NCBI GenBank assembly: GCA_030267565.1
Contig: BRXU01000002.1
Location: 2,321,001-2,385,000 of the forward strand
Origin: Pleodorina starrii
Taxonomy: Eukaryota; Chlorophyta; Chlorophyceae; Chlamydomonadales; Volvocaceae
DNA: 64,000 nt
Direction: 5' to 3'
In this document: positions 45,336 through 56,831 of the stretch, piece by piece
Layout of the letters: each line of letters starts with the position of its first letter
Numbering within the stretch: the first letter of the stretch is position 1
Translations under genes and position numbers: made by a program
The notes under the pieces: model-generated
Seen by the model: only the letters and a program-made list of their open reading frames with translations
Database searches by the model: none
What the model was told of the DNA's origin: nothing

Positions 45336-48300
45336 TCACACCACGGTGCACTTGACGTTGCTGTCGGGCTCAAAGCCGTACCGCGCCTTGAAGCGCTGCC
45401 TCAGATCGGGCTCCAGGATGTTGACGGTATCCAGTTGGTTGCCCAGCCCCACCCAACCGGCGAACAGGTTGTGCTTGCGGGCAAAGATCTCCAGCTTGCG
45501 GGTGCCGGGGCTCAGTCTCTCCAGCAGCGAGTACATCTCGTCGGGCTTGCGGGACGTCTCGCGCACCTCCGCAACCACCACGTCGCAGTCCACGTACCTG
45601 CGTTCGGTTGGGTTCGGTTTTGCGTTCGGTTGGGTTCGGTTTTGCGTTCGGTTGGGTTCGGTTTGGCGTTCGGTTGGGTTCGGTTAATGGATGGGTGGGT
45701 TGGGGAAGGGGTTGGGACGGGCAAGACAGAGAGGGCTCGGGTGCGGGGGGTGCAGGCGGGTGGGGTGGGACGTTGGGAGGCGCGGCACGGGTGGGGGGTC
45801 GTGTTCCCTCCCCCTCGCCCTCTCCGTTTTCCTCTCCTTCGCACCCCTCACCTTTCGCCCCACCCATCCATCCATCCACCCCCTCCCCCCACCCCATCCC
45901 CCCCCCACCTGTTGAGCTGCGGCGTTCCCTTGATCCCCACCAGGCAGTGCTCCTTGGAGTGGTTGAGCCAGTGGCCGGTGCGGCCTGTGCGGATGAGGCG
46001 CTGCAGCTGGTTGGTCTTGACCCAGATCAGCTCGTCCACCCGCTTGTACCCCCACTTGGCCATACACTCGCGAGCCAGCTCCATGGCGCGACCTGCGGGG
46101 GACGAGGGGGGGGAGGGTTGGGAATTGGGGGGGCTCCGGCCTATACGTGCACAAATCCCCGCTTCCCCCAAACCGGCCTCACCGCCCGCATCCGCACACC
46201 CTCCCCTGGCCCCTCCCTCCCTCCCCATTTGGGGCCTTTACCGCCCCCTCCTCCCTCCCCCCGTTCATGGTACCTACCCGTCACCCACACAAAGATGACG
46301 CCATTGTCCTGCAGGCAGCCGATGTTGAGGTTGAGCATCTCATCGTCCTTCATCGTACCGTACGGCAGATCTTGGTGGATCTCCCACGGCGGGTCGGCCA
46401 TGATGACTCCAAACTTGCCCAGTACGGTCATGTCGAAGGAGCGCACGTCGCAGTTGATCCACTGAGGGTCCTTCAGCGCCTGGAGGTACCTGGCAGGGGT
46501 TAGGGTTTTTGAGGGTTTTAGCGTTTTTAAAGGGTTTTTATTGAGTTTTAGGGTTTCCATGGATGGGCCGGAGGAGGCGGAGGGGAGGACCAGACGCGTT
46601 CACGTGGGCTGTCACGTCAGTGCGCGATCGAGACGACAGGCGACCCAGTCAGCGGCTGGCAACAGCCCCCGGGCCGTGGACCGTCCTCGGCCATCCGCAC
46701 TCCCGCACTCTCCCGCTTGGACCCCCGCCCCCCGACCTTGCCCCTGACCCCCACCCAACACGTCGCCCCCCCCCCCGCGCCATCCTTGTCCCTAACCTCC
46801 TTTCCGCATTGCCCCCAACCCTACCTACCCCACCTCACCCCCCGCCCGCAGTTCCTCTTCCTTTGATTCCTCCTCTTCATCTCTCGCCCCCCCCGCCCCC
46901 AACACACCCCCACGCTTACTTCGGCACGCTGGCCCGCAGGCGGGCGATCTCGGCCCCCATGCCCGGCACATCGAGCTCCGGGTCGGGTCGGTAGTGCACG
47001 TACTTGCACGTCCGCATGTTCCTTGGGGGGAGGCAGGGGGAGGGACGAGGAGGGAGGGTTTTTGTATGTTGCCAAGCTGACAGGTTGTCGTACGACTGCG
47101 AGCGTAATAAGAACAGCTGCTGGTGGGGGTCTGGGAACAGCGGCGGACGGAGGGGCAGAGAGGGAGGGGCGGACCCACGGGTCGGTGTTCAGTGTGGTGT
47201 CGGGTCTGAGGGGGAAGGAGTGAGGGAGGGAGAGAGAGCAAAAAAGAGCGAGGAGAAGCCAGCGGGTTCTCGAGAGGCCTCGAAAGGCCGCGGCAATAAA
47301 TGAATTCGCAGACCGAAGGAGCCCCAACAGCCGCACAGGCGGCGGGTCGCGGGAGAGGTAACGGCAGCGCGGGCCGGAAGGGGGAGGCTCGGAGGGCGGA
47401 GACCGTTATGGCCGTTGGGATCACGTGCGCACGTGCGCGCGTGGTCGTGGTCGTGGTCGTGTGTGCGTCACGCCCAAATCACCGCCCCAACCGTTATCGA
47501 CGGGGTAACCTTCCATAAGCCCCCCCAACATAAGGCCCCCCCACATAACGACATAAGGCCCCCTACCTGCACGTGTCCAGGTAGCTGCAGTTGCCCAGTG
47601 ACACGTCCGTGTGTGCTTGTACGATACGGCGGAAGTGCAGTCGGTGACACGCCACGGGGGCGCCGTTGACCCTGGGGAAGGGAACCCATTCGGGGGGAGG
47701 AGGGAAGCGGGGCCAGTGAGATGTCCATATGTGTAGTGGGGGGAGCTGGAGTGTGAGGGGGGGGAGAGTACGTGGGGAATGGGAAAGGGAAAGGGAAAAG
47801 GAGGAAGAAGAGGGGTTCGCGGCTTGTTGAGGGGCCGATAGATTGAGAGACACAGCGAGGGGCGGAGTGAGGGGTTATCCACGTAAAGGCCGGAGCCCAA
47901 GGGGGGGGGCGGGGCCCCCCAGTTGGCCCCAGCGCACGTTGCCCCCGCCTGCCTCCCCTCCCCTCCCCATCCCCAACACCTCCCCAGGTCCCCTCACCTC
48001 CTGCACTCGTCCTTTGTGAGGTGCTGGCAGTGCTCCCGAATGGCGCTGCCCCCTGCGGTGCGGAACTGCTCCACACGGGCGCTCTCCCGGGCGGTGAGCT
48101 TGGACAGGATGTCGAGCAGCTCGGAGCCCCTGTACGACAGCGGTTAGGTACGGAAATGCGGGTGATCTAGGCAAGAGAGATGGAGATGGAGATGGAGGTG
48201 AGGAATGGGGGATATGGGATGTGGGGGATATGAGATAGGGGATCAGATATGGACGTGCGGGGAGGGACGCAGGTACAGAAGGACACTCCGAATGGCCAGG

Positions 48301-51013
48301 GGGGCAGGGGGGTACGGACAAAAGGACCGGAAGCGCGGCCTGCCCCGCGCCTCCGCCTCTCTCCCGACCCGACCCGACCCGACCCGCTCCCAACTCCTCG
48401 CCCAGCCAGACGTCCGTCCCTCCCATCTGTCCCGCTGCTGACCCACCCACCCAACCCCACCCACTCACTTCTCCACCTTGACCTTCTCCTTCACCGACCG
48501 CTTGTTTAGCAGATCATCCAGATCCAGTACCCCACCCCCGGGGCCCTGGCCGGGTCCGGTCTTGCCAGCGGCCTCTGTGCGGGGCCGCTTGGCGTCCGGC
48601 TGCTGCTGCTGCTGCTGCTGCTGGCCGACGGAGACGGAGTCGGGCGGTGGCATCATGGGCGGCATGGGTGGCGGCACCGGGTGATGACCCATGGGTCCGC
48701 CGCCGCCGCCGCCCATCATGCCCCCGGGGCCGCCCGGGAAGCCCATCATGCCACCAGGCCCTGCTTGGGTGGCGGGGGGAGGCGGGGAAGAATAATTCAG
48801 CAGAGGCAAGTTGACTGGCCGATATACACGAAAGCGAGGAACTCAAAAGGCGGGGAGGAGGGGCGGGTTTGTTTCCCAGTGGGGTAGGGAAGGGTAGGGA
48901 TGGGTGCGGCGGCGCCTGCGCCGCGGATGCCCCATCCGGGCTCCGAAACCTCATCGTCTTCGCGCGCCGCACTCCCCTCCCCTCTTGATTGCGCTCCTCC
49001 ACTCCTCCGCCCCGACCTACCGGAGCCACCCTCCCTCCCTCCAATCCATCCATCCACATCCTCTATGTCTCTCGCCTCCCGCTCCCGCTCCCTCATCCGC
49101 GCCGCGCCTCACCGCCCTCCCCCGACCCACCGGGCCGCCGCCCTTACCCCGCTCGCCCGCCCCGCTCCCATCCTGTGCCCCTATCCTCACCTCTTCCCAC
49201 CTCACCCACACCCACACCAGCCCAACCCAACCTCACGCCCATCTCCCGCCCCTCACGAGCCCCCGCCTGCGGACCCGCTCCTCCGCTCCCATATCCCACC
49301 CACCCACCCACCTTGCTGCCGCCCCGGCCCCATCATCCCCCCCGGCATCATGCCGCCCATGCCGCCGCCCGCCGCAGCTCCCCCCGCCGCCCCGGGTCCG
49401 CCTCCCGGCCCCAGCATCCCTCCGGACATGGCCATCATTCCGGGCCCCACAGGCGGCATGCCCATGCCCCCGTCCGGCAGGAGACCCATGCCCAGACCGC
49501 CGCCGGGAAGCGGCACCGGACCCATCATGTGGCCCCCTGGACCCGGCAGCATCTGTGGCCCCGGAGGGAGCTGCCCAGGCATCGCGCCGACGGCTGCCCC
49601 GGGCGGCGGAGGCTGCGGCTGCCCCGGCTGCCCTGGGCCCGGTGGGGCCTGACCCGCCTGCCCCTGTTGCGCTTGCTGCGCTTGCTGCTGCTGTTTGTGG
49701 CGTTCGGGGTCCTCAATGCCGGTGAGCCTGGTGCAGGGGGGGAGGCCAGAGGGAGGGAGAGGGAGGCAAGGGGGAGAGGGAGGGAGGAAGCACGAGCCGC
49801 AGCCAGCAGTCGCAGCGAAGCGATGGGGGCGAGGTTGGCGAGGGGAGGGGGCAAGAGACAACAGGGAGAGAGGGAAGGGAACTAAGAGGCCGGGTCGCCC
49901 AGTCGCCCAGCCACCCATCCATCCGCCCACCCAGCCACGCCACCTCGCCAGCCACCCACCCCGCCATCCACCCGCCCACCCCCCCACCCACGCCACACCC
50001 CCCCCCACGCCACCCACCCCGCCAGACACCCACGCCACCCCCCCCCACCCGCCCACCTGGTGAGCGCCGGCCTGTCCACCCGGGTGATGTACATGCGCAC
50101 TCCGTCCGCGAAGGCCAGCTGCCCAATCTTGATGCAGCTGAAGTCCGAGGGACCGAACTTGAAGGTGATGGAGGCCAGCTTGTGAACCAGCGGCTCGGGA
50201 CTGGACAGACCCAGAGTGGACAGCGCGGCCTCGTAGTGGCTGCCGGCGGGGTCGGACAGGATCTGGGGGGTGCGGGTGCGTGTGTGTGTGTTTTGGTAGG
50301 TGTGGTGGGAGAGGGGCGGGGGAGAGGGACGGGGGAGAGGGGTGAGGGAGCGAGCTGGTGGTGTAGTGTTAGTGGAGGTGGAGGCGCGTGTAGGAGTGAC
50401 GCAGTGGGATGCCAGTGGGGTGAGTCTGCCCTTGGTATGGAGGGTGGGTGGGGAGGGCCTCAACCGAGTGTGGTGCAGTGGGATGTAGGGTGGTTGGAGG
50501 GGTGTGTGCATCGTTGCGGGCGAGGGAGGTCGACGTGGGCAGCCGGTCCTGGCGTGCGGGTGCGGGAGCCCGATGACGCTGCGGAGTGGGCATATGCGTG
50601 CTGCAAGGCTCAGACTGGCTCGCTAGTTTGAGACGTGTAGACAATGAAGTGCACCTGAAGCCGGCGCAAGTTGTGCGAGATGACGGATGGCGTTCAACGT
50701 CAACCATCGGTCCGTCTACGCCACACACCTTTTTGTGCAGTGCCTGCACATCCAATGGAATCAATGTCGTTGGATCAAACAAGCATCCGGTGATGATGTT
50801 GAAAACCGTCTTCTCCGCTTCTGCCAATGCCGGCTCGGTCGGCATATCCACCGACGCTGGCGTGAAAAAATTCCACTTCCCCACATCTCTACATCTATAA
50901 ACTAGCTTTTCGCGCAACACACGTATCCGTTCGCGGACTTCCTTGCGTTCTTGCTCTTGCCGCTGTTCAGGCGTGAGCTCATTGGCCGCGGCATTCTCTG
51001 CTGCAGTCTCCAT
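45336..51013 (-). CDS. MTA: MTA / METTL3-type mRNA N6-adenosine methyltransferase
   Basis: Ten exons sum to 731 residues in frame: 50729-51013, 50057-50262, 49312-49727, 48469-48760, 47998-48129, 47567-47671, 46920-47021, 46278-46489, 45909-46092, 45336-45597. This is the catalytic subunit of the nuclear m6A writer; it transfers methyl from S-adenosylmethionine to adenosine N6 in mRNA, normally paired with a METTL14/MTB partner. The active-site DPPW is at 545-548 (GVIMADPPW), followed by [10 protein letters not shown] and [13 protein letters not shown]. Conserved [20 protein letters not shown] and [19 protein letters not shown] come next. The CCCH zinc region is upstream: [19 protein letters not shown] and GNCSYLDTC...[20 protein letters not shown] and the Met/Gly/Pro-rich linker (about 200-370) match the layout of plant MTA. 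The N-terminal 160 residues are poorly conserved but collinear. Start ATG 51013 is the first in frame. Confidence 0.95.
45604..45685. repeat. About 22-bp minisatellite in the last MTA intron
   Basis: Three to four copies of GGTTGGGTTCGGTTTTGCGT (plus two bases) starting seven bases beyond the last MTA exon, so close to the 3' splice site that the repeat provides the upstream branch/pyrimidine region in the transcript (AACCGAACCC sense). Confidence 0.85.
46499..46557. repeat. Degenerate interstitial telomere-like tract in an MTA intron
   Basis: Six or so variants of TTTTAGGG (TTAGGGTT, TTTGAGGG, TTTTAGCG, TTTTTAAAGGG and TTTTAGGG) directly upstream of the acceptor of exon 46278-46489. TTTTAGGG is the Chlamydomonas telomere unit. 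Confidence 0.7.
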
Positions 51014-52295
51014 GGTACAACGACATCATACCATATGCAATTACACTCACCCAGGCCGCTGGCTTGTTACCGCGTTTTCTCATTTTCGTACTATGTGCCG
51101 TACGTGCTTTCTCCCGGTTCCGAACGAAGCACCGACTGCAATTCAGTTGCCACATGGGGGCTGATCGATGGCTACATCCAAACAGAGGTGACCCAAGTTA
51201 CGCGGGCGGGAACACGGGCTGGGAGTTTTGTGCAGCAGTGGGGAGCAAGCGCTTGAGATGGGCCCGTCACCGCTATGTGTACGTATATACTCCTTCTGGC
51301 CATCATGGCGGCAACTACTTGCAGATCTTGCTGGCACCTCACTAACGAGAGGGATAACTGTGGAGGGGACGGGGGGGAACGTGGGCCGGCTACTGCCAGC
51401 CAACCTAACCGAGCAGTCTCCCGGCTGCCGACACATTGTACATGCCAGGGATCCGCTGGTCCACAGTGTCCCAAAGTGTGAACCGCAACCAAACCCTCTG
51501 CTCAAACCGCTATACAGAGCCTGGTACGTGTTGTTACAGTGGGCGCTAGACTTTCGAAAGGATGGAGCCAGAGGGTCAACTGGCCGTGGGCCGACGGCCA
51601 GCGGGCCAACTGGTACTTGTGGAAGGGAAGCGGTGGAGGAAGAGAAAGAGTGCCAATCACATCTCCGTAAGGAAAGCCATTTCCATGAATGGGGTGATGG
51701 GGTTGCGTGGGGTTTGCGCAGCAGCCGAGCAGCGAAGTAAATCGCATAGCGGGGCCGAGCAAGCGGGGCGCTGCAGGGCGTCCTCCGCCCCTCTGCGTCA
51801 GCTCCGTCCCTCTCGTCGACAATTGGTGGGATTGCGGCCGAAACGAAACTTAGCCCAGATGCGCAAAGCTGTGAAGCAATCTTACGCACCGTTGCATTGA
51901 TACGCCTCAGATGAGCGCGTATTGGCATTTCGGCAATTGCAACAGCCCTCCTGTACACCAAACATGGAACAGCGACATGTATCCTGCGGCCCGTTTCAGG
52001 TCGCTAATGATTTTAGTGCCAAGCGTTATTACGTGCTGCAGCGATGCACGGCGACCCAGTTGCTGCACAGTTATAAGGGGGGCAACCGCCGTACGGTAAA
52101 TCACCCGAGCGAATCCAAGATTCCCCGCAGTTTTATGGCAGGGGCGAAATCGTGCTCTATCCAGCATATGTACCAGGACTTGGCGCGCTGGTATTACCCT
52201 CGTGCTAGCTTGGGCTGTTGAGCAATACGTATTCCGAAATAGGTTCCTAGCGTCCATCGCCTCCCATTGCCCATCTTTTAGTCTGTATGGCATAT
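51014..52295. promoter_or_regulatory. Divergent intergenic region between MTA (-) and the bicupin gene (+)
   Basis: Both genes start here and diverge, so it should hold two promoters. The composition is AT-richer than the exons. A copy of the dispersed GGAGCCAGAGGG-type repeat lies near 51555-51605. ORFs present on both strands (for example 51143-51961 minus) show no recognisable domain and are not called. Confidence 0.4.
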
Positions 52296-54578
52296 ATGTC
52301 TCAGAATTGTCATTTTGGCAGGACCTGGAGATCCTGCCGTGGAAGCAGGGTCCACGGGACTTGGAAGCCCTTACCGAATCTCTGGTAAGGCGTCTCATTC
52401 ACTGTTGTGTCTTCTGTGTCGGACACATATTTGACTCATGCTGCTTAAGCTTTCTTTAACCGGGCCGACGCTTCGTGTGCCCGCGCCATGTCCCGTTGTC
52501 CCCGTCCTTCGTCGACCGCAGCTGCTCTGCTAGCTTGAGCACAGCCGCGGAGCAAAGCAGATTGCCTTTTGGAGGAGCAATTGTTGCCAAGCTAGCGGGC
52601 AGTGCTAAAATTCTGAAAGGGGGCCACCATCTCGTTCCGCTCCTCGGGCCGGGACAGCGAGCAGCCGGGCAGCCCGAGCTCCCGTTCGGGGCTTCAGTAG
52701 AGTGCGTCAGGCGGAGCTCACAGCAGGACGAGCAATCATGCGCGCCCGGAGAAGCGGCCTCAACTGCGCGTTCCGGTACATTGACGGGCGATGCTGACGC
52801 CTCGGCCAGCTCGCGCATGCTGGACGTGCTCTACGTCCTCGCGGGCTCCGGAGTCGCGACCAGCGCGGATGGCACCGTCCGCAAATTGCACTCTGGCGAC
52901 AGCCTCGTCGCGTGGCACAACACCTGCGAGCTGCGCGCAATCTCTGCCGATGACCAGCCGCCCGCGGTGCTCAAGTTCCACTTCCCCGCCAGCGTGCTAA
53001 TGCTTCCGCCCGGATCCGTGGTTGCGCCTTCGCCCAGCCACGCGGACCTCCAAATTCTTGTGGATGACTGCCGCGGCGCCTACGATGGAGAGCTGTCGCC
53101 CCAGGAGGCCGCCGACATGCTCAGCGGCGTCCAACAGCGCGCCTCCCGAGCCATCGCGCATCTCTACAACCACCAAACTCAACAACAGTACGAAGAACAG
53201 ACAGCACAGATGGCGAAAAATGATCATCACGAAGAAATCGAACCACGGAGCAGCAGCCACGCGTATTCGGAGCAGCCACGCGCTGCGGACGCCGCCGCGG
53301 CCGCAGACGCGGCAGACGCGGGCGCCGCGCCCGGCACCGCCGTGTCAGCTGCGTCCAACGTGGTCCCCTTCCTCCGCCGACTGCTCCGCGGCGCCGCCGC
53401 ACCGGCGGTGGGCGGTGTCCACCTGCTGCGCTCGGCCCTGCGGCGCCATCGCAGCGACTCGGCTGCTGCCGCCGCGACACTGACCGCAGCCCAGGCGCCG
53501 CTGCAGCACCCACCGCCGGGCGGGCGCGCGGGCTCATTGGCCGGTCCCGTGGGTCCACTGGGCCGCGTCATCAGCAACCCGCAGCAGCTGGCGTCCGCAT
53601 CGTCCTCGCCGGCTTCTTCGTCCTCCGGATCCGGGTGCGTGCTGCTGCAGCGGGCATTGGAGGAGTTCAAGGCCTTCCGCTTTCCCCGCCAGACCAACAA
53701 GCTGGTGCGTGGGTTGGTTGGGTTGGGTTGGGCTGGGTTGGGTTGGGCTGGGTTGGGTTGCAGCGGGGGCCGCAGCTGGAGGGGTGGCTTGGCTGGGGAC
53801 GGGGTTGGGCTGGGTTGGGAGACGTGGAGAATCCGGACGAAGGGCCGGGGCGGGGCGGGGCGGGGCGGGCGGTTGCCCGTGCCCTGGGCCAGGCAGGTTG
53901 AGGCTTCCAGGTCGTCCCCAAACCTCTCTCCCGCTCTGCCTCCCTCTCCCCCAACCCCCAAACCACTCTCCTCCCTCTCCCCCTCACCTCACCACCGCTT
54001 CACCTCCCCCCCCCCCAGGCCTTTGTGTTCGACCCCTCTGAGCTAGGCCTGTCGCTGTCCTTCGGCGTGGAGGTCTTCGAGCCGGGCCACCACACGCCGC
54101 TGCACATCCACAAGTCCGCCCACGAGCTGTTCTTCGTGTTGGCCGGCACCGGCCTGGCGGTGTGCAACGGCCGGCGCTTCCCGGTGGGCGCCGGTGACTG
54201 CGTGGTGTTCCCGCCGCGGGCCGTGCACGGCATCGACAACACGTCGTACACGGACAAGCTGTACTGCCTGCAGCTCATGACGCCCAACGAGGCGTTTGTG
54301 GAGCATGTCAAGTCGGGGGAGGCCGTGGGGCGGCTGGATGACGAGGTGAGGGAGAGGGGAGGTGGGGAGGAAAAAGTCGGCCGCTGCGCATGTCGGTTCG
54401 CGATGGGGAGGCCTCATGTGTGCTGCAAAGACGCCTGGCGTTGGGAGTTGGGACTCAGGGGCTCAAGGACCGGGCACCGCGAATCTCGCCGGCACTTGGC
54501 TGCGTGGCAGCTGCTGGTCCACCCGGCTGCACTGCCCTGCCGCAGGACCTGTGCAACCTCACCTCCCGCCACTGCTGA
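52296..54578 (+). CDS. Bicupin-fold protein with degenerate first cupin
   Basis: Model of four exons, 543 residues: 52296-52384, 52522-53704, 54019-54345, 54546-54578. The C-terminal cupin is complete: motif 1 GHHTPLHIHKSAHELFFVLAGTG gives metal ligands H453, H455 and E460, and motif 2 GAGDCVVFPPRAVHG gives H494. An N-terminal cupin-like half (about 130-190, LYVLAGSGVATSADGT...SGDSL) keeps the turn and glycines but lacks the histidines, so it is probably structural. An Ala/Ser-rich linker joins them. Such proteins can be metal-dependent enzymes or sugar/ligand binders; the substrate cannot be told. No signal peptide was seen. The first exon (ATG 52296) is tentative: the main exon has no early ATG and its frame needs an upstream exon. 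The last exon adds only DLCNLTSRHC and stop; an alternative acceptor at 54609 would give a longer tail. Confidence 0.75.
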
Positions 54579-56831
54579 GCGCCCGCTCGCTCGCTCGGCG
54601 CGATAGCCAGCCAGCGGAATCAGGCGGACAGGCAGCAGCAGCGGAGTCAGTGGCGGCCGGGGGCAGCAGTGGTGGAGAGGCAGCGCCGCCGGTGGCAGCA
54701 CCTTGGAATGGCCCCGGTGTCCCGACTTATCTCCGGGCCCTGATTGAGGCCTCCGCGGCCTCCGATGCCGCGGCCGCCTCCCGCAATTGCGGCTCTGCGA
54801 CCGCAGCGTCTTGCTCGCGTGATCTGTTGCGGATGCGCCGATGGCCCGATGTGGCCCGGCTCGGCACGGCAAGAGCCGCCCACCGGCTGGCGGAGCCTAA
54901 CCACGGCGCTGCTGCGGCGGCGGAGGTCGCGGCGGCCGGCCGGAACTGTGAGAAGTCCACCACCTGTGTTTTTTCATGTCTCAGCGCGATCGAGCACTGT
55001 GACAGCCAAGACTGGGGAAAGGACCCGCAGCGGCCCGCGGGCGGTGCGCGTCTCCGGCACGGAACCGAATATCTGGCCGTGTGCCGTGGCGCGCCGGGTT
55101 GGGTTGCGTGTGTGCAGTTGTGCGTATCAAGTTCAGGTCCTTAGGTTTGGTTAGGTGTGGTTGGGGGAAGGGGGATCTTCCCCGGCAAGCGCACGGCTGA
55201 CGAACACGGGCCCGCCATCCCTCCGCGGCGGATGCCAGATTTCTCATGCGGCGGAGGAATGGCTGGCCGGCGCACGATGCCCGTCACCTTCGTCCCCGCA
55301 TTCGCTGATGTGTGTGTGCGTGCGTGTGTGCGCAGTGGAGGATTCAGGTTTCGGTGACCAGCTTGGTCATTGGAATGAGCCCTGAACCATAGGATTTAGG
55401 ATGGAAAGAAATGGGGTACACAGCGCCCGGAGACGTGCTTTGCCAACGCCGCCTCCGTTTCTGCGTTCCATCGGTACGGTTTCTTATTATTTCTTAGTCC
55501 TTAAAGGCACTTGCGGGCAGCTGATGCCGTGTGTCCGTGTCTGTTGATACCTACCGGGTGTCTGTTTCCGGGGTCTGTTGCGCAACCCGTGGACCAGTCC
55601 TCCAGGCGCGGGTTAGGTCCCTCTTGGCGGCTTAGGACGTGCGCATGGAGCGTCCGCTTGCCGCTGAGCCCAATGCCCGGTAGGCTGCAGGTGTTCAAAC
55701 GGTCATGTGCGTGTCTGTTTAGTTGGCCGTGGTCTTGTGCGTGTTTATGTGCGTTTTCATGGGGGCACGTGCCGCGTGGTGCTGGGTTCTGGGTGTGTGA
55801 GGTGCTGCTCAAGGTACTGTAGTTAGTATAGGGGGAGTGATTGTGTCCGGCGCAGGCACTTACGCGGTGACAATCTCCTCGTCCCGAAGAGAATCAACAC
55901 AAGCCATGATGCCCCTTCACGATCACAATTGAAGCCCGGCGATGGCCCAACAGACTTGTTGTGTATCGACCACCAGGCTTGATTCTTTTTTTGAGTATCG
56001 CATCCGAATTCGTATGTGTATGTATGTGTATGTGTGCGTGTTGATGTGCGGCATGTCGGGCTGTCCGCCGCGTGCTGCTGCCTGACGCACGCATACGAAG
56101 GCGGTTCGTAGTTTAGTTGGTTTTGTTGGCATTAGTTTCATTTCTCTTGCTCAGCAAGCAGCAAGCTACATTGTAGTTCCATGTGGCGGGCGGACGATGT
56201 CTAGCGCGGGGACGCGCGTTTCCAGGCGTTGCGACGCTCCCGGGGGGGGGGTCGCGACGCGGCGGGGCGCTGTGCTCTTTCCTCGCCCTCAGTCGGACTC
56301 GACTGCGCCTTGGCTGTGAGGCTGACCAGGGTATCTAAATGACCATCGATATGATACCCTTATCTGCCGTACATACATATGCTTTCACGCCCTGCCGCAG
56401 CTCCAGACGGGGATAGGATCCGGGCACGCACACGCACGTGTCCGCTCCCTGGAGGACGGCCCCCTCCGCGTGACACGCCCTGCGTACATGCAGCCGCTGC
56501 TGGCTGCATACCGCCTGCTTCTTTCGAGCGCGCAACGTGCCGAATTAGGGCTTCAGGGGTGTTGTCGCCGCGTCAGTAGAGGTTCCGCCGCCGTTGGCGT
56601 TGTTGTTGTTATTCGGTGGGCTCTAGACGGTCCGCAAGGGCTACCAGATCCTCGGAGGGGTAGAGTCAAGGGTGGGCGTGTTGTAGCTTGCAGAGGCGTC
56701 TCTTGTACGCCTGGTAACGGCAACTAATCATTTGCCGTCCGTCTTGTAACAAGAAAGAGTATCCACACTGTCAGTATGCACAGTGCGCCGTCGATTGCTG
56801 CTCGGGGCTAGCTGTCAGACCTGCCCTCCAA
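54579..56831. other. Intergenic between the bicupin gene and the satellite
   Basis: No gene is recognised. 54600-55140 is GC-rich with an open Ala-rich plus frame that could be an alternative bicupin C-terminus or 3' UTR. From 55380 the DNA becomes AT-richer, with a short TATGTG/TGTGTATG stretch at about 56012-56040. Only short ORFs without similarity occur. Confidence 0.45.

Noticed and set aside
97..48947. CTCCGAAACC seen about six times across the window
   Set aside because: At least three copies lie in coding exons where the opposite strand encodes Gly-Phe-Gly-Ala type sequence; likely coding and composition bias rather than an element.
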